Program-made: the position numbers and the translations under genes
Source of the DNA: Bacillota bacterium
GTDB taxonomy: Bacteria; Bacillota_I; Bacilli_A; ML615J-28; CAG-698
Length of the DNA stretch: 7,493 nucleotides
Assembly (NCBI GenBank): GCA_023422115.1
Contig: JAEZSA010000023.1
Span: 1 to 7,493 of the forward strand
Reading direction: 5' to 3'
Part shown: piece by piece, positions 1 through 6,672 of the stretch
Position numbering within the stretch: position 1 is the stretch's first letter
How the letters are laid out: every line of letters begins with the position of its first letter
The notes under the pieces: generated by a model
What the model was told of the DNA's origin: nothing
Seen by the model: the letters and a program-made list of their open reading frames with translations, nothing else
Database searches by the model: none

Positions 1-390
1 CAATCATTAGCTGTAACTATTAGAAAGATTAGTAATTATCAGCTTGACCATAAGAAACCAATTCTTTCTCACATTGGTAGAGAATTATCCTTGGGATTCA
101 TCACAGGTCTTGTTTTAGCAATAACTAGTTTTATTCTAACGTTACTTGTATTGTTGTTGAAGCAAAACAACAATCAAAACATATTTGTTTTAGCTACTGT
201 AGTAAGTATTGCTCTTTTTGTTTCTATTGTTGTTGCCAATACTGTCGGTTCACTGATTCCTATTATTCTTAATAAATGTGGTGTTGATCCAGCAGTAGCT
301 TCTGGTCCATTTATCACTACAATCAATGATATCTCTTCGATAACAATTTACTTTACATTAGCAACTTTATTAATCTATAATTTCCTTTAA
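1..390 (+). CDS. mgtE: Magnesium transporter MgtE, C-terminal transmembrane part (5' end outside window)
   Basis: The reading frame is open from base 1 to the TAA at 388-390 and gives the last 129 residues of a protein. It opens with QSLAVTIRK, the end of the conserved GNAGxQSLAVTIR segment of MgtE channels. It continues through about three hydrophobic segments (roughly residues 30-53, 60-85 and 105-125). The last part carries the family hallmark DPAVASGPF (residues 96-104), followed by TTIND; the Asp at residue 110, 19 residues from the C-terminus, matches the pore Asp that coordinates Mg2+ in MgtE. The family forms homodimeric Mg2+-selective channels in the inner membrane; the cytosolic N and CBS domains that gate the channel would lie to the left of the window. 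The usual DVTGLLIYF is here DISSITIYF, a mild divergence. A TTG at 91 can be read as a start but is internal. Identification is firm; the N-terminal architecture cannot be seen. Confidence 0.94.
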   Translation, partial: QSLAVTIRKISNYQLDHKKPILSHIGRELSLGFITGLVLAITSFILTLLVLLLKQNNNQNIFVLATVVSIALFVSIVVANTVGSLIPIILNKCGVDPAVASGPFITTINDISSITIYFTLATLLIYNFL

Positions 391-391
391 C

Positions 392-429
392 AAAAAAACT
401 ACCTTTCAGTAATAAAAGGTAGTTTTTTT
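392..429. terminator. Bidirectional intrinsic terminator between convergent mgtE and bmrD-like genes
   Basis: A perfect 15-bp inverted repeat: left arm 392-406 (seven A, then CTACCTTT), 8-nt loop 407-414, right arm 415-429 (AAAGGTAG, then seven T). The A tract on one side and the T tract on the other make the hairpin work as a rho-independent terminator on either strand. It begins 2 nt after the mgtE stop. On the - strand the end of the repeat overlaps the first two bases of the exporter gene's TAA stop read in + coordinates (428-430), so one element ends both units with almost no spacer. Confidence 0.93.
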
Positions 430-2446
430 ATTCTATACTTGCTATTTGAGCTCGATAAATATTGGCGTATACACCATCTAATTGCAATAATTCTTGATGA
501 GATCCTTCTTCTACCTTTAATCCATGGTCAAGAACGATGATTTTATTTGCTTTTTGAATAGTGGATAATCGATGGGCAATAATAATGGAGGTTCTACCTT
601 CAGAAACAATTTCTAAAGCCTTTTTGATCATAGCCTCTGTTTCTGTATCAATATGAGAGGTTGCTTCATCCATAATTAATACTGCAGGATCATGAATCAA
701 TACTCTTGCTAGAGCAATGATTTGTTTTTCACCACTTGACATATTAATTCCCGCTCGTGAAATTTCCTGGTTGATTCCCTTTTCAAAACGATCAATGATT
801 TTTTTGCCCCCTATTTGCGTTAGTACTTCAACAATCCGTTCATCACTGATATCTTCTCGACCAAAGCGAACATTACTAGCAATCGTTCCCTTAAATAATA
901 CCGGTTCTTGTAATACAATACCAATATGCTCACGATAGCTTCGTTTGCTATAAGTGGTAATATCGATATCATCTATCCTAATCGTACCTTCTCCTTCTTT
1001 TAACTCATAAAATCGAAGCAAAAGACTCATTAAAGAAGATTTCCCACTACCAGTATGACCTACTAGACCGACAGTTTCGCCCTTATTTATATTAAAACTA
1101 ATTCCCTTTAGTACATAATCATCTTTTTCATAAGCAAACCATACATTATCAAAAGTAATATCACCGTGATAACGAGGTAATACTTCATAGGTATTATCTT
1201 CTATTGGTCCTTCAATAATTTTATGAATTCTTTCTGTTCTGACTAAGGCGTGTTGGAATTCCCCTACTTGTGTGAAAATCAAGTTCACAGGATCGATAAT
1301 TTTTAATAGATATTCATTATAAGCATAGATTAAACCAGCAGAAATAACAATTTCAGAAATGGTGAAATGTTGATAACCAAAATAAACAACTACAATTGTT
1401 GTGATAATTCCTCTCACAATTCCTATCATATTCCAACCAGTAGTAATATGTAATTTTACTTCTTTCATTTGCTCCCCAATATAACTTTTATTTAAATCAT
1501 TAAATTCAGAAATGGTTTGCTTCTTGAAATTGAAGATTTGTAATATATTAATTCCATTGATTATTTCATTTATTTTTCCCACTAATAACGAACGTAGTTC
1601 ATTGACTTTTTCCGCTATTTTCTTTAATCTAACCAAGAAAAAGCGAATCCAAATATAAGCCAGTGGATAGATAACAAAACTTAGTAAGGCTAATTTTGGA
1701 TCAAGATAGAACATTCCCACATAAGCTAAGACAAAACTTAGCACCGCATTCATCAATACATTGGTTACTTGGCGATATAAGGAAATCATGCCATCCACAT
1801 CAGAAGTGATTCTCGATGCCATCTTACCAGCAGGTTCTTGTTCAAAGTACTTGATTGGTAATCTTTCTATACTTTTCATAGCATCCGTTCTACCTTGTTG
1901 AGCAATATGAGTGACAACTTTATTATTGGAGATTGTTTGAATATAAGAAGCGATAATTGAAAAAACACTTCGTGCTAGTAATAATAACACCAAGATGATG
2001 AGAGTTGTAAAAATAGGGCGGTAGAAATCAATAACTTCTGTTGCTTTTAGTTTTACAACTTCATAAGTGAATGTCTGATCATCAGCATTGATAATTGTTA
2101 GGACATTATCTTTAATACTTTTTGTTCCCTCAATAATCTTGTTATCGGTAATATAAAAACCATCTTTGTAAATAATAAGAGAAAAATCATCAATTACTTG
2201 GTCATCTTTATCAAGATAACGTTTTTGCTTATAGATATTATCAAGATAATTAACTGTTTTTTCATCCTGATCCGCTACTTCTACCCATTCATATTCAATT
2301 CCTAGAATATACTCATCAAGGATTTGTTTTACTATTAAAGGAGATAAAAATCCTAGAATTTGAACTAATAAAATCATAAAAACACTAACAAGAAAATATT
2401 TTCGATATCCTTTTAGATACTTAAACGTTCTTTTTATATTTTTCAT
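428..2446 (-). CDS. bmrD: Heterodimeric ABC multidrug exporter, catalytic-Glu half with extracellular insertion (BmrD/YheH-like)
   Basis: A 672-residue fused permease-ATPase (type IV ABC exporter half). TM1 is at about residues 17-40, then an unusual hydrophilic, acidic insertion at about 45-138, TM2 at about 142-172, and the remaining helices up to about 395. The ATPase domain has Walker A GHTGSGKS (463-470, Lys469), Q-loop Gln513, Walker B ending in IMDE (Glu594 catalytic) and H-loop His625. Its signature is MSSGEKQ (569-575) in place of LSGGQ. A catalytic Glu with a poor signature is what is known for the BmrD-type subunit, and the length and the TM1-TM2 insertion also match B. subtilis BmrD (673 aa). 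The start is ATG 2444-2446, because AAGTAGGTG (2451-2459) lies directly before it; an in-frame ATG 57 bases upstream would run into the preceding gene. It follows the partner gene by 7 bp, so the two are surely co-transcribed. Expected role: ATP-driven export of amphiphilic drugs as a heterodimer; the real substrate is unknown. Confidence 0.9.
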   Translation of the reverse strand: MKNIKRTFKYLKGYRKYFLVSVFMILLVQILGFLSPLIVKQILDEYILGIEYEWVEVADQDEKTVNYLDNIYKQKRYLDKDDQVIDDFSLIIYKDGFYITDNKIIEGTKSIKDNVLTIINADDQTFTYEVVKLKATEVIDFYRPIFTTLIILVLLLLARSVFSIIASYIQTISNNKVVTHIAQQGRTDAMKSIERLPIKYFEQEPAGKMASRITSDVDGMISLYRQVTNVLMNAVLSFVLAYVGMFYLDPKLALLSFVIYPLAYIWIRFFLVRLKKIAEKVNELRSLLVGKINEIINGINILQIFNFKKQTISEFNDLNKSYIGEQMKEVKLHITTGWNMIGIVRGIITTIVVVYFGYQHFTISEIVISAGLIYAYNEYLLKIIDPVNLIFTQVGEFQHALVRTERIHKIIEGPIEDNTYEVLPRYHGDITFDNVWFAYEKDDYVLKGISFNINKGETVGLVGHTGSGKSSLMSLLLRFYELKEGEGTIRIDDIDITTYSKRSYREHIGIVLQEPVLFKGTIASNVRFGREDISDERIVEVLTQIGGKKIIDRFEKGINQEISRAGINMSSGEKQIIALARVLIHDPAVLIMDEATSHIDTETEAMIKKALEIVSEGRTSIIIAHRLSTIQKANKIIVLDHGLKVEEGSHQELLQLDGVYANIYRAQIASIE

Positions 2447-2450
2447 AGAA

Positions 2451-2459
2451 CACCTACTT
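2451..2459 (-). promoter_or_regulatory. Ribosome binding site deciding the bmrD-like start
   Basis: On the - strand AAGTAGGTG precedes ATG 2446 by 4 nt, a near match to AAGGAGGTG. It overlaps the stop codon (TAG, 2454-2456) of the upstream exporter gene, which suggests translation of the two halves is coupled. It supports the 672-residue form over a 691-residue form starting at 2503. Confidence 0.8.
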
Positions 2460-4187
2460 ATTAGAAAGCTGCTCGATATACTGGCGTTTATACCAGTTAT
2501 CATACTTCAACAACTCTCGATGAGTACCTACATTGGTGATTTTACCATTCTCAAGGACGATAATTTTATCTGCTTGATAGATTGCTGAAAAGCGATGGGC
2601 AACAATGATATTCGTTTTATCTGCTCTTGATTCTTTTAAATGCCCAATGATATTAGTTTCTGTTAAGGCATCTACTGCACTTAATGAGTCATCCAATATT
2701 AAGATTTCTGGGTTTTTAACCAGAGCTCGAGCAATTGATAATCGTTGTTGTTGGCCTCCCGATAGGCTTGCACCCAGTTCACCAACCATTGTTTCGCTAC
2801 CATAAGCTAAATCCTTAATATCCTTTTTAAAATCAGACAAGGTAACAGCCATATCTATCTGTGCTTGTGACGCTTTCGGATTACCTATTAAAATATTTTC
2901 ATCTACAGTTTTTCTAAATAAAATATGTGCTTGTGGTACATAACCAACCAAGTTATGAACATCTTCAATTTTATAATTTTCGATATTTTTCCCATCTATC
3001 AAAATTTCACCACTAGTAACATTAAATTCTCGTAACAATTGACGAATCAAAGTTGATTTACCTGCTCCAGTAGGACCTACGATTCCTATTGTTTCTCCTT
3101 TGTTGATGGTGAAATTGATGTTTCTGATAATTTCATGGGTATCAAAAGGGTATTTGAAACTAACATTTTTAAAATCAATCTTTTGAAAAGTAAATACAGA
3201 AGAACTTTCTTCTTCATCTTTTACAATCGGTTCTAGATTCATAATCTCATAGTAACGATTATCAGAAATCGTTGCATTATTGATTGTATTTAGAACATTG
3301 CTTAAAGCTACCAATGGCCCATATAGCATTCCAATATACATAACAAAAGTAATTAAATCACCTGTTGTGATTCTTGATGTAATTACCATATAGCTACCAA
3401 AAGCAAAAGCTACAAAATAAGAAAAAGCATAGATAAATTCAAAAAGAGGAGTAAATAGTGTTTCAAATTTTAAAATCCTTCTCCAAGAATTGATATCAGC
3501 ATCAATGGCATCCTTTGTTTTTAAAAAATCATTTTCTTCTTGACAATAAGCCCTTACTGTTTTGACCCCTTCAATTGATTCTAGAACCTTTTCTGTCATA
3601 TCAGCATAAATTTCATGATGAATTTTATAATACTGACGTTTTTTCATTCTTGCTTTATTTAAGCGAAAAATAGCGATTGGCATAATCAAGATAGATATCA
3701 CTGTTAAAATGGGATCAATCGTGAAGATCATCATAAAAATCGCTGATAAAACTACTCCAGAATTAAAAACTACACTTTGGAGAAATCCAGTACAAACCAC
3801 AGTTAGTACTTCCAAATCATTGGTTGCTCTAGCAATTAAATCTCCTTTTGTATATTTTGAATAAGCGCTAGCATCCAAATCAAATAAGTGATTTAAATAC
3901 TTATCACGCAATTCATAAGAGACTTTCTTACCTAAAACATTGATTAAGTAATGATATAAGATATTTAAAAAATATCTTACCACTGGTATTAATAATAAAA
4001 GACTGGAATAAAGGATAATATTGTTGATTGTTATCGTACGATTAGCAATCTCTTCAATTAATAATCCTAAAATTCTCGCTGGAAATACTGACATTACTGA
4101 AAGAATTAGTAGTGCCACGGCAGCTATAAGATATCTTTTATATTCTTGTTTAAAAAACCACTTTAAGTGCTTTAATACATCAGTCAT
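2454..4187 (-). CDS. bmrC: Heterodimeric ABC multidrug exporter, degenerate-site half (BmrC/YheI-like)
   Basis: A 577-residue permease-ATPase half transporter. Six membrane helices span about residues 15-300, with no large insertion. The ATPase domain has Walker A GPTGAGKS (371-378, Lys377), Q-loop Gln419, a canonical LSGGQ signature (475-479), Walker B LILDD (496-500) with Asp500 where the catalytic Glu should be, D-loop SAVD (503-506) and H-loop His531. Pairing the signature of this half with the Walker motifs of the 672-residue partner gives one competent ATP site; the reverse pairing gives the degenerate site. That is the known pattern of BmrC/BmrD and related heterodimers such as LmrCD and TM287/288. 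Length and gene order agree with B. subtilis BmrC (585 aa), which also precedes bmrD. Start ATG 4185-4187 has GGTG (4195-4198) 7 nt upstream and gives a normal N-terminus. Stop is TAG. The gene is first in its operon. The B. subtilis names are assigned by motif and layout, not by alignment. Confidence 0.9.
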   Translation of the reverse strand: MTDVLKHLKWFFKQEYKRYLIAAVALLILSVMSVFPARILGLLIEEIANRTITINNIILYSSLLLLIPVVRYFLNILYHYLINVLGKKVSYELRDKYLNHLFDLDASAYSKYTKGDLIARATNDLEVLTVVCTGFLQSVVFNSGVVLSAIFMMIFTIDPILTVISILIMPIAIFRLNKARMKKRQYYKIHHEIYADMTEKVLESIEGVKTVRAYCQEENDFLKTKDAIDADINSWRRILKFETLFTPLFEFIYAFSYFVAFAFGSYMVITSRITTGDLITFVMYIGMLYGPLVALSNVLNTINNATISDNRYYEIMNLEPIVKDEEESSSVFTFQKIDFKNVSFKYPFDTHEIIRNINFTINKGETIGIVGPTGAGKSTLIRQLLREFNVTSGEILIDGKNIENYKIEDVHNLVGYVPQAHILFRKTVDENILIGNPKASQAQIDMAVTLSDFKKDIKDLAYGSETMVGELGASLSGGQQQRLSIARALVKNPEILILDDSLSAVDALTETNIIGHLKESRADKTNIIVAHRFSAIYQADKIIVLENGKITNVGTHRELLKYDNWYKRQYIEQLSNK

Positions 4188-4206
4188 ATTTCTTCACCAC
4201 GACAAT

Positions 4207-4235
4207 AATATACTACTAAATGATTGTTAATACAA
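4207..4235 (-). promoter_or_regulatory. Candidate sigma-A promoter of the bmrCD-like operon
   Basis: On the - strand, TTGTAT (4230-4235) is followed by a 17-nt spacer and TATATT (4207-4212). The -10 box matches five of six consensus bases; the -35 box matches only three. A start near 4200 would leave a 5' leader of roughly a dozen bases before ATG 4187, just enough for the GGTG Shine-Dalgarno. It is the best-looking promoter in the 122-bp gap, which must contain one because a terminator stands upstream. The weak -35 box and lack of any experimental evidence keep this tentative. Confidence 0.5.
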
Positions 4236-4260
4236 CTAAAATGGAATATTAAAAACATTT

Positions 4261-4300
4261 TCAAAAATAAAAAGTTATTGCCATAGAAGCAATAACTTTA
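4261..4300 (-). terminator. Intrinsic terminator of the nucleoside importer operon
   Basis: A perfect 10-bp inverted repeat: AAAGTTATTG at 4271-4280 and CAATAACTTT at 4290-4299, with a 9-nt loop. On the - strand the hairpin is followed by TTATTTTTGA (4270-4261), a U-rich tail. It lies about 10 bp after the TAA of the last permease gene (4310-4312). There is no T tract on the + strand side, so it acts in one direction only. It separates the importer operon from the exporter operon. Confidence 0.85.
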
Positions 4301-4309
4301 TACTCGATT

Positions 4310-5326
4310 TTATCTTTCGCCTTTATCGTAAGGAATACCCTCTGCTTTTGGTGCTCTTGATTTCTTTGAAGTAAATGCAAGTACAATCAAGGTAATAAGA
4401 TATGGTAATATACGATAGATATGTTGACTAACACCAATGGTATTAAGGAAATAAATTCCATCGTTATTGATATCGATATATGGATAACCAACAGCAATAC
4501 ACTTCAACAATCCGAATAATAGTGCTGCTGCTGCAATATTTTTTGGCTTCCAGTTACCAAATATCATAACCGCTAAAGCCAAGAAGCCAAAGCCAGCCAC
4601 ATCTCCATTACTAGAAGCGGCAACTGTTGTTACTGAATAAACAAAACCACCTAATCCAGCTAAGCCTCCTGAAATTAAAACACCAGCATAACGCATTTTA
4701 TATACATTAATTCCTAACGAATCCGCAGCTTGTGGATTTTCACCACAAGAACGTAATCGAAGTCCAAATTTTGTTTTATATAGCATAATTGATAAACCAA
4801 CATATAAAGCAAGACAAATCCAAGTAGTAATATATGTTTTATTGAATAAAATATTACCAATTACTCCTAAAGGATTTTCTAATTTAGTTCCTAGGCCAAA
4901 ATCATCTTGATTCAACATGAAATAGTCGTTAGAACTATATTTTGACTCTATATTTAACACGCTTTGTGAGGTGATCAATAAGATCATAAACAATACAAAA
5001 GCAGGTGCTAAAAGGTTTAATGCACTACCACCAATTGTTTGATTTGCTTTGAGCTTAATTGCAGCAAACCCTAATAATAAAGAAAATAGAGCACCACCTA
5101 TGATAGACACTATCATTCCTAATAATAATAGAGGTTGACCAAACGAAAGAGGAACCTTCAATAAAATGATACTTCTAACAAAATAAACTCCAATAAAAGC
5201 ACCAATAATCATTAAGCCTTCCAAAGCAATATTGATTGTTCCACTTCTTTCAGAGAAAACACCAGCAAGTGCAACAATCATCAGAGGAATCGTATATAAA
5301 ATCGTTTGTTGGACTAAATATGTCAT
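4310..5326 (-). CDS. nupQ: BMP-family nucleoside ABC importer, second permease (NupQ/YufQ-like)
   Basis: A 338-residue, very hydrophobic inner-membrane permease of the BPD_transp_2 family that forms the translocation channel with the neighbouring permease. Diagnostic segments are SERSGTINIALEGLMIIGAF (25-44), the cytoplasmic ATPase-contact loop TKFGLRLRSCGENPQAADSL (185-204) and the late segment LAVMIFGNWKP (251-261). A hydrophilic stretch at about 121-155 lies between helices, probably outside the cell. The short basic tail (SKKSRAPKAEG, 320-330) is likely cytosolic. The start ATG (5324-5326) overlaps the TGA of the upstream permease in an ATGA, with AGGAGG (5337-5342) 10 nt before it. It is the last gene of the operon; a terminator follows. 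Family members of this arrangement (NupNOPQ in B. subtilis, related systems in streptococci) take up nucleosides. B. subtilis NupQ is a little shorter. Family is certain; nucleoside specificity is inferred. Confidence 0.92.
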   Translation of the reverse strand: MTYLVQQTILYTIPLMIVALAGVFSERSGTINIALEGLMIIGAFIGVYFVRSIILLKVPLSFGQPLLLLGMIVSIIGGALFSLLLGFAAIKLKANQTIGGSALNLLAPAFVLFMILLITSQSVLNIESKYSSNDYFMLNQDDFGLGTKLENPLGVIGNILFNKTYITTWICLALYVGLSIMLYKTKFGLRLRSCGENPQAADSLGINVYKMRYAGVLISGGLAGLGGFVYSVTTVAASSNGDVAGFGFLALAVMIFGNWKPKNIAAAALLFGLLKCIAVGYPYIDINNDGIYFLNTIGVSQHIYRILPYLITLIVLAFTSKKSRAPKAEGIPYDKGER

Positions 5327-6672
5327 TTTTCACTATCCTCCTCTGGTATAATTTTCTGTTTGACAACTTCTTTGTGTAATTTTTCTATTTGCAATTGTTT
5401 ATTTTTTCTTTTAAATATTTTACCGTTTAGGAATTCTTTAAAAGCTAATGAGAAAGCACTCAAATAAACAATAGAAGCGATGATGATATCAGTGATGTAT
5501 TCATTAAACGGAGTTAAATTTTTCAATTGTAATCCCGCAACATTTAAGTAAGACATAAAAATACCAGAAAAAATAACTCCCACTGGATTATTGTAGGCGA
5601 GCAAAGCTATTGGAATTCCATTAAAACCATTTGCAGGCAATGATTGATATGTCGACCAATAAAATTCAGTATTCCCTGATAAATAGTATAACGCAGCACT
5701 AATTCCTGCTAATCCTCCAGCAATAGCCATCGATAAAATAATGCTACGCTTTTCATTGATTCCCGCATATTTAGCAGCATGGCGGTTACTTCCACAAGCT
5801 TTTAGTTCATAACCAAATGTGGTTTTATTTAAAATAATATAGATTATTATCGCAATTAAAATAGCAACGATAATTCCACCATTAACTTGTGAATTAGGAA
5901 AAATTAAATTCAAACCCATTTTTGAGGTTGCTACACCATTTTCTGTAGTTTTATATAAATACGCTAAGTTCTTTGTTGGAGAAGGATCCAGTAAATGTTT
6001 AAATATTCCTTTATTATTGTCAAATAAAGATGTAACAATATTTGCAGCAATCCAGTTTGTCATGATACAAGTAATTACTTCATGGACATTGAGAAATGCT
6101 TTGAATATTCCTGGAATAACACCCCAAAGGGCACCTGCTAGAAAACCAGCTATAAATGCCAAGATCCATACAATCCAAGCAGGAATAATGGTTGTTGGGA
6201 TAGAAAGTGCAACTATGAATGTAACTGCAGTTCCCATTAAATACTGTCCTGGAGCACCAATATTAAATAATCCTGTTTTAAATGCAACTGCTACTGATAG
6301 ACCAGTTAGTATTAAAGGAGTAGCACGGAACAATACATTTCCTATATTTGTACTATTAAAACCAAAGGTAAGATTACTATTGATATCTCTTCCTGTATTG
6401 AATACCCCAAGGAAGATCAGTCTAAATCCTTCCCACACTGCTTTTAAAGATATTTCCCCTCCTGAAGTGATTGCCATGATAAATAAGATAAAGCCACCCA
6501 ATAGAATACCAACAAAAATTGAAATCAAGGAAGACATAACCGATTTTGTTGATTCTTTATGATATAAAATTAATAGTTTAGGATCTTGATCATCAACTCT
6601 ACAAAACAATGATTTAAACCATCGACCGAAAGATTTTAAAAAAACTTTAGTCTTATTTACTATTTTAATCAT
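5323..6672 (-). CDS. nupP: BMP-family nucleoside ABC importer, first permease (NupP/YufP-like)
   Basis: A 449-residue inner-membrane permease of the BPD_transp_2 family. It has a basic N-terminus (about residues 1-45) before the first helix (about 47-68), then FKTGLFNIGAPGQYLMG (131-147), the family's conserved segment. A hydrophilic insertion follows at about 217-264, and the ATPase-contact loop TTFGYELKACGSNRHAAKYA (284-303). The C-terminal tail (about 412-449) is rich in Lys and Glu and is probably cytosolic. It is about 100 residues longer than B. subtilis NupP (348 aa), through the N-terminal extension, the tail and loop material. I chose ATG 6670-6672 over the ATG at 6720: GGGAGGG (6682-6688) is 9 nt upstream of 6672, whereas the longer form would overlap the ATPase gene by 56 bp. 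With this start the overlap with the ATPase gene is 8 bp (ATGATTAA) and with the next permease 4 bp. Pairs with the second permease. Confidence 0.9.
   Translation of the reverse strand: MIKIVNKTKVFLKSFGRWFKSLFCRVDDQDPKLLILYHKESTKSVMSSLISIFVGILLGGFILFIMAITSGGEISLKAVWEGFRLIFLGVFNTGRDINSNLTFGFNSTNIGNVLFRATPLILTGLSVAVAFKTGLFNIGAPGQYLMGTAVTFIVALSIPTTIIPAWIVWILAFIAGFLAGALWGVIPGIFKAFLNVHEVITCIMTNWIAANIVTSLFDNNKGIFKHLLDPSPTKNLAYLYKTTENGVATSKMGLNLIFPNSQVNGGIIVAILIAIIIYIILNKTTFGYELKACGSNRHAAKYAGINEKRSIILSMAIAGGLAGISAALYYLSGNTEFYWSTYQSLPANGFNGIPIALLAYNNPVGVIFSGIFMSYLNVAGLQLKNLTPFNEYITDIIIASIVYLSAFSLAFKEFLNGKIFKRKNKQLQIEKLHKEVVKQKIIPEEDSEK
5337..5342 (-). promoter_or_regulatory. Ribosome binding site of the second permease, inside the first
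   Basis: AGGAGG on the - strand, 10 nt before ATG 5326 and inside the last codons of the upstream permease. Together with the ATGA stop/start overlap (5323-5326) it supports coupled, near-equal translation of the two permeases. Confidence 0.82.

Noticed and set aside
91..93. TTG as start of a 99-residue protein at the left edge
   Set aside because: The frame is open back to base 1 and the upstream residues match the conserved MgtE QSLAVTIR segment, so TTG is internal.
717..938. Short + strand open frames inside the exporter genes (also 2605-2805 and 4021-4230)
   Set aside because: All are antisense to conserved ATPase or membrane regions of the exporter halves; their translations are low-complexity shadows of those motifs.
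2447..2503. Longer start for the bmrD-like gene (691 residues)
   Set aside because: The extra 19 residues overlap the end of the preceding gene and have no Shine-Dalgarno; AAGTAGGTG sits right before ATG 2446, and the shorter protein starts like other family members.
4224..4235. Small inverted repeat (TTGT, four bases, ACAA) overlapping the candidate -35 box as an operator
   Set aside because: Arms are only 4 bp in very AT-rich DNA and match no regulator site I know; likely chance.
6017..6562. 181-codon open frame on the + strand, antisense to the first permease
   Set aside because: It mirrors a well-supported membrane protein gene with conserved motifs, has no recognisable domain, and I see no good ribosome binding site. 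It is a shadow frame.
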